Source: Sarcocystis neurona (lineage: Eukaryota; Apicomplexa; Conoidasida; Eucoccidiorida; Sarcocystidae). From it: a stretch of DNA of 64,000 nt. The DNA is taken from the NCBI GenBank assembly GCA_000727475.1, contig KL647291.1:134457-198456 (forward strand). The letters are read 5' to 3'. A model generated the notes under the pieces. It was not told the DNA's origin. It saw only the letters and a list, made by a program, of their open reading frames with translations, and did no database searches. Of this stretch, positions 56,501 to 64,000 are shown in pieces. The translations under genes and the position numbers were made by a program. The number at the start of each line of letters is the position of its first letter. Position 1 is the stretch's first letter.

Positions 56501-58108
56501 AGATAGCGCCCCAGCGTAACTGCCTCTGCCCATCTTTCACCTGTAAAGAATGCTTCTGATGGAGAAAACGTCGTCACCTGTGAAGTTGCGTGTCTCGCCT
56601 GCTCCGAAACGCTTCTCATCACCGTTACCTAGTATGCTGGTTGTAGCAGAGCTAGCAAGATACAGAACATACCGTCGTAGTCGGAAGCTTCACCAAAACG
56701 TCACTGACTTTCTTCTTCAGGTCGTACACGTTGCCGCCAGCATTCGTTATACAGCGGGCCACCGCTGTCCACATGCACAGGACCAGACAGGGCATGACCG
56801 CACTTGACTTCAATGCTGGTGTACGCCATTCAAATAACTTTACACGTGCCCACCCAAAAGCCTCACGACATATGATCAAGCGTAAACATCACAACTTGAC
56901 GTTTAATGTCCTTCCTCGAGAGGTAAAACAGTGGGCCTGCTCGGTGCTTGGTGATCATTGTAGTGGTCCAAGTGCGACATGAATGGTGATGCACAAGTAC
57001 TGGAGTGGTACCGTAGTGATGAATTACGGTATACGACTGCCTCGAACCCGCAGCGTGGCGTACTGATTTAGGCTATGCGGTGGTGTAGCTGAACTTCAGA
57101 CTTTTGTGGACTGGAGGGCCGCACTGCGAAGGCCTTGCGGACGACACAGGAGCACGCTACTGCAATTACGTACGGTGAATATGCAAGTGGTGTATGCACC
57201 TTGTCCTTGGACCACGGCCACCTTGTCTGCTTCATATCGTGTGGTACACCAAAGACTTACAGTAGGGTCCTTGGATTTCAAGAACAACCGTGAAGAAGTG
57301 TGCAGGCAGAATTTGATGGTGTCGCATGTAGAGAGCCAGATTCTCCGTCTGCTCAAGGGCCTCCCGCGCGTCGCGGGTTATGGTGGTGCTCTGAAACAGG
57401 TCCCAAAAGTTCAAATACAAAACGCTCAAGTTCAACTAGACGCGGGCGCTTGTCGCAACCGGGACGTAACACCATTCAAACTATGGGGAGGAGCCTCGTT
57501 ACATCGACCTCTTCTATCTTGACGACTCAGCACAACAAGGCTGCTTGCTGCAACAGCGTACACACGGCAGCACCTGGGTAACAGATAACCACGCAGCAAT
57601 CTCCAGAAGTGCCACCATATATGGGTGGAGTCGCATTCTTCCCTACTTGCCGAAGAGGCATTCCAGGTTGGGCAGATTTTGAGGAGGTGGCTTCATCCGC
57701 AGAATGACTGGGACCGACTGTTGCCCGTTTTCCGTAGATGTCTCGTGAGCGATCCTCATCCACGTTCATCGGTATATCATCTTGTGGGACCTCTTCGCAT
57801 TGTGCCCCCGGTAGGTTATTAAACTTCAGCTGAGCCAGCAGCACGCCGACAGCCACCAGCCAAGTTGCACTAACGTGTACAAGCCACGATCGACCTCCAC
57901 GTTGGCATGTCTTGAAATATGGAGTCAAGTGAAGCCCTCTTTCGCGGAGTGCACCAACGTACGGCCTTCTTTGAAGTACACGCCGTGACGCTATTTCGCC
58001 TGCCGACCCAGGGAGCGGCCCACGCGGCCGTGGCTCGGCCGTCCCCTTCTGGTGCCCGGCTTGCAGCCCAGCCGACGCACTGCGTCGATCGTTGTCAGTG
58101 CCAGCCAT
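50533..58108 (-). CDS. clpB: ClpB-type Hsp100 disaggregase with N-terminal organelle leader, about 15 exons
   Basis: AAA+ chaperone that threads aggregated proteins through a hexameric pore. The start is the ATG at 58,108 ([12 protein letters not shown]). Residues about 75-94 ([20 protein letters not shown]) form a hydrophobic segment and are followed by an acidic stretch, consistent with a signal-anchor plus transit-type leader, so an apicoplast location is likely but inferred. The Clp N-domain repeat reads [23 protein letters not shown]1 has [15 protein letters not shown] and [21 protein letters not shown]2 has [15 protein letters not shown], split by an intron, plus the pore loop [13 protein letters not shown] and [11 protein letters not shown]. 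Exact exons, consistent in phase: 52,049-52,302, 51,546-51,911, 50,996-51,168, and 50,767 down to the C-terminus. The last exon runs [20 protein letters not shown]; whether it reads on to the stop at 50,533 or splices again is unclear. Confidence 0.95.
50647..53150 (-). other. ClpB NBD2 and C-terminal exons
   Basis: The exon ending at 52,986 reads [20 protein letters not shown] and [10 protein letters not shown] before gtgagt. Exon 52,049-52,302 continues [20 protein letters not shown] and ends DILLQ. Exon 51,546-51,911 reads [20 protein letters not shown] and [18 protein letters not shown]. It then has about 50 residues more than usual (through the Lys/Ser-rich KKSPSKSR) before [13 protein letters not shown]. 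Exon 50,996-51,168 reads [20 protein letters not shown] and SGVRQLK. The next exon, from 50,767, reads [18 protein letters not shown]. The IQMRRL...LEARN pattern is ClpB-like rather than ClpC-like. Confidence 0.92.
53266..55690 (-). other. ClpB NBD1 and middle-domain exons
   Basis: Reading down: [20 protein letters not shown] at 55.5 kb; [20 protein letters not shown] at 55.2 kb; [20 protein letters not shown] at 54.9 kb; [20 protein letters not shown] at 54.7 kb; [20 protein letters not shown] and [17 protein letters not shown] at 54.15-54.42 kb; [20 protein letters not shown] at 53.87 kb; [19 protein letters not shown] and [14 protein letters not shown] at 53.45-53.64 kb. The middle domain, counted between DEACAA and [10 protein letters not shown], is at most about 80 residues. 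That is shorter than the roughly 130 in Escherichia coli ClpB, unless an exon was missed. Confidence 0.9.
56235..58108 (-). other. ClpB leader and N-terminal domain exons
   Basis: Exon 1 (about 57,653-58,108) encodes the leader and ends near CGGCAA|gtaggg. Exon 2 (about 57,262-57,394) starts after ctgtttcag, reads [20 protein letters not shown] and [12 protein letters not shown], and ends CCCTACT|gtaagt. Exon 3 (about 56,665-56,775) reads [20 protein letters not shown] and [10 protein letters not shown] before gtatgt. Exon 4 (about 56,235-56,425) reads [20 protein letters not shown] and [19 protein letters not shown]. These are the two tandem Clp_N repeats, both recognisable. Confidence 0.9.
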
Positions 58109-58457
58109 GGGGGGAACGAAATGACCGGCAAGCCTGGCAGCTTTGAAGATTCTGGAGCCAACAGAGAGATACTTGGTGCAAGTACCTCGCACCTTGCCCG
58201 GTAGCACAATCTTGCACTTCTTGACAGGGCACACAGACTAGCCACTGGCGTAGCCAGCCACATACGGTTTCATACGGAATGCGTATTACCGCGCATCACA
58301 ATGCATCCGCCTCATCCGCGCGCTGCTGCGCTGGATGCTCGAAAAAATGAAATGCATTCCCGCTTCACTTAAAAAAAGTCCATGAAGCGCGTCTCTGGAC
58401 GTAAATATGTAGCCTACGCGTGCTCGGCTCCCGCGCCTAAACCTAACTCCTTAGTGC

Positions 58458-58985
58458 GTGCCCGTGTGCTCCACGAAGCACACGGGTGCTGAAGAAGCAC
58501 TGCGTCGAAGAGGGTGGAAATTACTAGTATGTAGGGTGTTTGAGCTTGTGACGCTACGAGAAACAACCGTCGTGCGAGCTGATGACGGCGAAAGGCGAAC
58601 GACGCCATCTATCTTTTGTACGAGCAAAAGAATGTCACTTCCACAATCGCTACCTGCATCGAGCGAGTGCGCCTTGGGAGTGTCCTTACTGAGAGCCGGT
58701 AACAAGCCGCGAGACCTCGACATTGGACGTAGCGTCACCTATGAGAAACTGAGTCTGTTGCAGGCGCGAGTGAGGCCAAAGAATTCACGGAAGCCCGTGC
58801 GCCTGCAGCACGCTGGATTGGAAGGGGCACCACGTCGAAAGAATAAGCAGGGAACGGTACTTTTGTGGAGGGGCAGCCGGTGTGGCCAGCCCCCCACCGC
58901 CGCTGAACACCGATCACATCTCGGTGACGACGAAGTGGGGCCTTTGACTACCGAGTCAGTGCTCCACCTGGAGCCCGTGTTCTGA
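58458..58985 (+). CDS. Hypothetical frame upstream of ClpB, uncertain
   Basis: A 175-codon open frame on the plus strand, divergent from ClpB. It has no ATG at its start; the first internal methionine is at about residue 55 (RMSLPQSLPASSECALG). Composition is Arg- and Leu-rich with segments such as SVTYEKLSLLQARVRPKNS. The opposite strand is also open over 58,451-58,738, so the coding strand is not certain. No motif is recognised. It might instead belong to the ClpB 5' leader region. Confidence 0.25.
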   Translation: MPVCSTKHTGAEEALRRRGWKLLVCRVFELVTLRETTVVRADDGERRTTPSIFCTSKRMSLPQSLPASSECALGVSLLRAGNKPRDLDIGRSVTYEKLSLLQARVRPKNSRKPVRLQHAGLEGAPRRKNKQGTVLLWRGSRCGQPPTAAEHRSHLGDDEVGPLTTESVLHLEPVF

Positions 58986-59420
58986 GCAGGCACTGGCTAC
59001 TTTGCCTACCGAACTGCACTGCGCGCAACAGTTGCATTCTTGTGAACGCGCGGCCGCGTGGAACCCTAGAGCTGTGAATCAGAGAACGATCGAGCCACCA
59101 GTACAGCACCTGGAGGCACGGTAGCGGAGCAGGTGCTTTTTGGCAGATTCGGCGTCAAAGTCGAGGGAGTAATTCCGTCCCGTATGCCACTTCCTTGTGA
59201 CTGTCCGCGACCGTGTGGACACGGTAGGAAATCGGACGAAAAAACGCAATTTTTTAGCCTTCAACATATTGGGTACGGGACCATAGCCCACAGGTGTGAA
59301 GCGGTGACCCGCTCACGCCTCCGCGTACTCAGTGTCACGTACCACCATTTCCCGTAGAATGTCTCCGCTGCTCTCTCACTAACCGTAAAGGCAGTGATTT
59401 TTTCCCAAAAGTCCAGAACA

Positions 59421-59542
59421 GCAGCCAGCACTTCCACCAGAGGCGTATTAGATCAACACTCGATTATGGTGAAGCACGAAGAGCAGCCAGCACTTTCACC
59501 AGATGACTAAATCATCATTAGATTTTCGTGAAGCACTGAATT
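59421..59542. repeat. Imperfect 62-bp tandem duplication
   Basis: The block gcagccagcactt begins at 59,421 and again at 59,483. Both copies continue with caccag and end in a gattatggtgaagcac-like tail. Divergence is moderate with small indels. Confidence 0.8.
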
Positions 59543-60919
59543 GACCGAAGTTGCAACCAATTTTCGGTGGCGAGGCAGCGTTGGAAAGCCACCTTCCACC
59601 GAGTGCTCTCCGCCTGCGGCTGCGTACAGCGTAGTCTATGGGGTATACACCGTTAAAGCAGAATGCATTGTCTTTCAACCATCAGACTGTAAGAAGCGTC
59701 GCAGGTAAGAAGAGAGACGGTAGACATCTAGTGTTGGAACTGGTTGTGTGCACCTACTCACTAGGGGGCGACGACGCAGCACTGGTACGCACTGCGCAGG
59801 CGAGCTTGTAACAGCTTCTTCCACACGTTCCAGGGATTTGTGGACGGCGCAGGAATTATGCACAACTTCGCGCGTTAAAGCGTGCGTTTGTGCCTCACTG
59901 CGAACAAACCTTTCATCGTGGAGATCCACTAGCTCAGTGTCGGGTCACGTTGCCCAATAAATGGCCCCTTTTGTTCGTCTGCTCGTTACAGGAAAAGGAA
60001 ACGGATTTACGTGTACTGCGATCGCACATACATTGAGAAAATCACTATCCGTGAGCACAACCGGAAGATACTGGCGGACGCTCTCCCGCGTAATGAGGTC
60101 TCGTGCTGTCCGTTAGTGCAGTGAGTTCTCTCCAAGGGGATGCCACGAAGGGAGGACTTAACAGAGAGTTCAAGGAGACGGACCTCCCGTCTGGTAGTTA
60201 ACCTCTGACCCAACGTACGCCGGTGTATCTGACAAGATGTGCTTACCATCGAGGAGACGGGGCGCCTGAAAATCTCACGGGTGCTGAGTACGGCGATCTG
60301 TCTTTCCGCTTACAGCACATCGTGTCGCAGCTGCCAGTTAACTCTTGCTCAGTAGTTCCACAGACGGTGCTACAATGAATCTTACAAAGGTGAGCCCGAC
60401 ACCGGAGGCGATGCGCAATCGTTGCCCGTAGCAATCAAAGTACACGTTACATCAGAAGCTACGCGACTAGACGCTAAGTGACACCACACAAGTGGAAAGA
60501 CGTGACGTTCGATGGCCATGCAAGAACGAGATCTACCTCAAACTGTTGAGGACGCGTTGCGCTAGCCGAATGTCGAAACACGTTTTCCAACGTACGGAGG
60601 CGCTCTACGGATGGAGAATTCACCTCTCGGAGGTTCTTTATAAACGAAGTCAGCGGCGTGCTTCTCCGTATGCGCTGCCAATTCGCAACTCCACTTTGTA
60701 CTGCGAGGAACGGCCTTCAGAGAGTGAAGCGGGCAGACGCGGAATCCGGTCACTCGCGCTCAACATTTTGGAGGAGACGTACCGCCATTGTACAATTTTC
60801 GTTGCTGGTAGTGTACTGATGAGGCTGCACGAGATAATGCATCATTCGCTGGTGTGCCTCTCCCCTTATGGAGTTTTTGCGTCCCTTTACAAAAAGCCAT
60901 TCACATCAGATACATGCAT

Positions 60920-61005
60920 CGTTAGACTGACGTGACGAAGGACATGAAAGCGCTTACGGAGCCGTTAGAGTGACGTGACGAAGGATATGAAATCACTTGT
61001 GGAGC
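60920..61005. repeat. 43-bp tandem duplication next to the 3' end of the Cys-x-Cys gene
   Basis: Copies begin at 60,920 and 60,963 with cgttaga and share tgacgtgacgaagga. They differ at about six of 43 positions. The second copy ends about 50 bases past the stop codon of the minus-strand gene that ends at 61,058, so the repeat probably falls in or near its 3' untranslated region. Confidence 0.85.
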
Positions 61006-61057
61006 ACCACTACGGAACACATCCAGCCCGGCTCACGCATCGTGTACGGGTTGACCT

Positions 61058-63526
61058 CTACTCGGCCATGTCGTAGGCATGATACGCGTGTGTTTGATAC
61101 GGAGCGTAGTCGTCTTTTGCACACACACATTCAACGTAGGGACCACATTCTAGAGGCGTGCGCCCATAATCGGAGACGACTTGTCGCGCAATGCACTCAC
61201 AAGGCACCCTTTCGGGCTGGGGAGACCGCATGATACATTCAACTGGAATCAAAACAGATTCACGAAATCCGGCAGGGTACACGTCTGTCTCCTGCCTTGC
61301 TGCGTAACTTTCTGCGACTGGCACGCTCTGTTCTATGCATTCGCATGGAACCAAAACTGTTTCAGCTACAGGAGCGGCTGGAGGGACATAGAGTTCATGA
61401 CGAGGAGCGGCTTCCAACTCAGCCGGTGCCGGGGCCGGTTCAATCACGCGGTGCTCCACGACTTCTGGAACAACTCTTACCGCCTCCTTTTGGACATACA
61501 TTCGCTGGGGGGACCTCCTGCATTCGTAGTGTCCGCGTGGTTTATAGCACTGGCATTGCAGAGGTGGCTCACCCGCTGGTAAAGGGGGCCGGGCAGGTAC
61601 CGCCGCATACTCCACCGAAGCACGGGGTACACTGTGGACGTAGGACGCGTCGACTGCGGAAGGGAAGCACTCTAACGTCTGCTCACTCACGGGTAAGCGA
61701 TGCTTGAGAGACGTACTTCGCCTGACTTTGGCACATACTACGGGCTCCAGAACTGTCGCCTCCTGCATAACTTCTGACTGTCGGCATTCGCACGAGAGAA
61801 TGTTATTATTCGGTTGACCGTCTGGTGTCCGCTTGATGCACTGATACGCCTGGCGCGGACCATAATAGGAACTAGCACTTGCCCTTCTCGGCGATGGCGC
61901 AAAAGGTACCGGTGGATAGCTCGTTCGAGGCTGCATGTCCTTCGCAAAAAGCGTGTGACCACGAAGCGCGGGCGCACTGGCAAGTGAACGCGGTGCAAGT
62001 CCCGGAGAGCCGGCCTTGTGCGGCTGACTCTGTGACGAGTGCGAAAGTATCTGCGACACTCCCTTCTCTGACACTGAATCCGCTGCCTGCTCGTCCGTTA
62101 GAGTTTCGGCGTATGGTAATTCTTGCATCTGTTCGAACAAGGGGGAGGCTACGGCCACCAGTGGGCTTGTCTGCTCGTACAAAGTACGTGAGATATTGTG
62201 ACGTTCAAAAGGTATGTCAAATTCGGGTGTGGAGAGGATTGAGAACAGCAGCTGTGCGGCGTCTTTCGCGGCCTGCTGCACATCGTTCAGCTGCTTTTCC
62301 AACGCCTGCCGTAGCGCCCGACGGTCTTCTTCGCTCTGGGGTTTCTCAAATCGCGCGCAGCGGTCTTCGGCAGGCTGGCTTCCTGTGCGGCCTTCCACAT
62401 GCTTGTCGGAGTGAGCGTCCGCTAAGCAACCGATGCGTTCCTTGAGCTCTTGTTCCGTCTGAAGAGAATAGTTAAGGCGTCTAGCAAAGTCACTTACGAG
62501 CTGCTGAACGGTGGTGAGTGCCGTAATGTCTTTTACGATCTGTTGCACTGTCTTTTTAGCCCTTCCCACAAGTAAGTGGTCGGATGGGGCAACACTCAAA
62601 TAGCCGTGTTCGCGTGCGGGAGCGGAAGATATTTGCTGCACAGTTTTCTCCGTGGGTGGGAGCCCTGCGCTCACGTAGCCATTTGCTTGTGCCAGAGCGA
62701 GAAAGCCTTGCCACAATTGTGCAGCATTTTCCACCAGACCGTCGAACACGCTGCCAGACAAACCCACAGGCCCTTGATTCCCAGGAAATTTGCCTGCTGC
62801 CCTAAGAAAGGGATACCCCGTCGAGTCAAACGCTCCTGCCTCTTGACCGAACTCTCTGGAGTTGCGCGCGAGTGACCAAAAGCGGGGCTCGGCGCCCAGT
62901 GCAATATTCGACACTGTTTTCCATCTTACGGGGCTGAGCTTTTTCAGTGCGGCACGCAGTTCGTGTTCGAGCACGAGCAAGTACGCAGGCAACACTGTCC
63001 CAATTACGCTCCACGGCGCCACGCGTGAGGCAGCCGCATGAAGTCGCAGCGGCTGCTTACCATCGGATGATACTTCAGATATCTCTGTACCATGTGTCCA
63101 CTCTGATAAAGGCTGCTTTCGCGCACCCGCCGTATTTACTGCTTCTTCAGACGCGGTGGCGTCTGGCTGTGAGGGCACTCTATCAGATCCCCGAGCAGCG
63201 GAAAACGGGAGCACATCCCTGCTGAGAGCTCCGGCAACAGAAGTTCTTGCTTGTTCCGGTTTCGCAGGCAGCACACTGGAAGCACCTGCTAGTAAAGAGC
63301 CGTTCTGAAAGAAAGAGGTATCAAGATGGATACTCAATACATTAAAGGAGAGAGCAATAGCGTATGTCCGTAAGAATGTGGCGAGCCTTCGACGTGCCGC
63401 GTTGAGAGGCATGGTTGGTTGCCGAAAGACAGGACAGTGGGTCACTAGCGGGCTGGGAAACCTTGCCGACTTCGACTTGATTCGGCGCACTTGACACCGT
63501 GGCACCGGCGCGACTGTGTCGTTCAT
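61058..63526 (-). CDS. Unrecognised single-exon protein with putative signal peptide and repeated Cys-x-Cys motifs
   Basis: An 822-codon uninterrupted frame, far longer than chance, from ATG 63,526 to the stop at 61,058. A second ATG at 63,412 (residue 39, MPLNAARRRLATF) places a hydrophobic core TYAIALSFNVLSI right after an arginine cluster and is the better start if the protein is secreted. The middle holds an internal duplication: GYVSAGLPPTEKTVQQI and then GYLSVAPSDHLLVGRAKKTV followed by QQI, plus a third TVQQL. A helical, charged segment follows (EEDRRALRQALEKQLNDVQQ). The last 250 residues are Pro/Tyr/Val-rich with paired cysteines: SCECRQ, QCQCYK, PCECIEQ, PVECIMR, PCECIARQ, ECVCAK. 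No known domain is recognised. The pattern suggests a structural or metal- or disulfide-linked protein of the secretory path, pellicle or wall. Confidence 0.8.
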   Translation of the reverse strand: MNDTVAPVPRCQVRRIKSKSARFPSPLVTHCPVFRQPTMPLNAARRRLATFLRTYAIALSFNVLSIHLDTSFFQNGSLLAGASSVLPAKPEQARTSVAGALSRDVLPFSAARGSDRVPSQPDATASEEAVNTAGARKQPLSEWTHGTEISEVSSDGKQPLRLHAAASRVAPWSVIGTVLPAYLLVLEHELRAALKKLSPVRWKTVSNIALGAEPRFWSLARNSREFGQEAGAFDSTGYPFLRAAGKFPGNQGPVGLSGSVFDGLVENAAQLWQGFLALAQANGYVSAGLPPTEKTVQQISSAPAREHGYLSVAPSDHLLVGRAKKTVQQIVKDITALTTVQQLVSDFARRLNYSLQTEQELKERIGCLADAHSDKHVEGRTGSQPAEDRCARFEKPQSEEDRRALRQALEKQLNDVQQAAKDAAQLLFSILSTPEFDIPFERHNISRTLYEQTSPLVAVASPLFEQMQELPYAETLTDEQAADSVSEKGVSQILSHSSQSQPHKAGSPGLAPRSLASAPALRGHTLFAKDMQPRTSYPPVPFAPSPRRASASSYYGPRQAYQCIKRTPDGQPNNNILSCECRQSEVMQEATVLEPVVCAKVRRSTSLKHRLPVSEQTLECFPSAVDASYVHSVPRASVEYAAVPARPPLPAGEPPLQCQCYKPRGHYECRRSPQRMYVQKEAVRVVPEVVEHRVIEPAPAPAELEAAPRHELYVPPAAPVAETVLVPCECIEQSVPVAESYAARQETDVYPAGFRESVLIPVECIMRSPQPERVPCECIARQVVSDYGRTPLECGPYVECVCAKDDYAPYQTHAYHAYDMAE

Positions 63527-64000
63527 CGCGCCTGCTTATACTGTTTCTTGAGGAAGTCGGGTTGGGCTGTTGTTACGGTATGCCTGAGGATTCGAGAAAA
63601 TCGATTGATATACTATGTGCGGCTTTGGTGAATGAAGGGGCGATAGTTGGCGGAAATAGAGGCGGGGTTCACAAATGCCATCTTTCAGCTTCAGAAGGAA
63701 AAAGAAAATAACTGGCACACTGTGACCCACCGGCCAACGGAAAGGGCGGTGGACGCATCTCTCCGCCCACCACCACGATCATTCAAGCAGGCAGACCTGT
63801 CAAGGTGAACCGAAGCGTTAACCTTCTTCTCTAGCCGATGTTCGATAGGAGAAGCTGCCTGGCTCGTGTCTGCATTGCGCGACAGAACCTTACGGCAGAA
63901 GTAGACACATGTTCACACGAAGCACACACATGTGTCTTTCTATTCTATAGCGAAGAATGGGTCAACTCCAACTTCCGCGACCCCGCTGATAGTTTCTCGC
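63527..64000. other. Upstream region of the Cys-x-Cys gene, with a GC-rich inverted repeat
   Basis: This should hold the promoter of the minus-strand gene. The only structured element seen is gggcgg (63,744-63,749) facing ccgccc (63,763-63,768), a six-base inverted repeat with a 13-base loop, about 220 bases upstream of ATG 63,526. Function is unknown. Confidence 0.35.

Larger units (their letters stand above)
58986..61057. other. Intergenic stretch with two short duplications and one weak frame
   Basis: The stretch contains the 62-bp duplication at 59,421 and the 43-bp duplication at 60,920. One plus-strand frame, 60,492-60,935 (147 codons, GTG at its open end, no ATG in good context), reads KHVFQRTEALYGWRIHLSEV and LALNILEETYRHCTIFVAGS and could be an exon, but nothing supports it beyond length. 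No RNA gene was recognised. Confidence 0.5.

Noticed and set aside
57919..58263. Frames on both strands upstream of ClpB
   Set aside because: They overlap the ClpB leader exon in other frames and show no motif.
61058..63526. Calling the Cys-x-Cys protein an alveolin
   Set aside because: It has Val/Pro-rich repeated motifs reminiscent of alveolins but none of the E-K-I-V-E-V-P type core repeats, and it has a putative signal peptide.

Overview
This window is eukaryotic nuclear DNA. The reading frames of the large genes are broken every 100-400 bases by GT-AG introns, and the proteins combine flagellar motor parts, a plastid-style ClpB chaperone with an N-terminal hydrophobic leader, and a Toxoplasma/Sarcocystis-type nucleoside triphosphatase. 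That combination points to a coccidian apicomplexan. The many introns, the roughly balanced base composition and the spacious intergenic DNA fit Sarcocystis or a close relative best. The genus is an inference, not something the sequence proves.

Layout. (1) 1-24,690, minus strand: one very large, intron-rich gene for an axonemal inner-arm dynein heavy chain (DNAH3/7/12-like). Every module can be read in order from the tail at about 24 kb to the C-terminal domain at base 1; only the last few codons lie outside the window. (2) 24,691-29,100: long spacer with no convincing gene and one degenerate repeat cluster. (3) 28,881-29,712, minus: an unassigned reading frame. (4) 30,188-41,092, plus: a multi-exon protein with beta-propeller (WD-like) blocks followed by coiled coils, best matched to the CFAP43/CFAP44 family that tethers dynein to the axoneme. 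(5) 41,093-42,823: spacer with a clean 3 x 51-bp tandem repeat. (6) 42,824-44,815, minus: single-exon GDA1/CD39 apyrase/NTPase with a signal-like N-terminus. (7) About 45,990-50,550, plus: a probable but unrecognised multi-exon, cysteine-rich gene or genes. (8) 50,533-58,108, minus: ClpB-type Hsp100 disaggregase, about 15 exons. (9) 58.4-61.0 kb: weak frames and two short duplications. (10) 61,058-63,526, minus: a single-exon unrecognised protein with a putative signal peptide and repeated Cys-x-Cys motifs.

How they fit together: the dynein and the CFAP43/44-like gene are head to head, and both products would act in the microgamete flagellum, the only flagellated stage of coccidia. The NTPase is expected in secretory organelles and the parasitophorous vacuole. 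The ClpB leader suggests an organelle such as the apicoplast. Splice sites given to the base were checked by phase and similarity; those marked 'about' are estimates.
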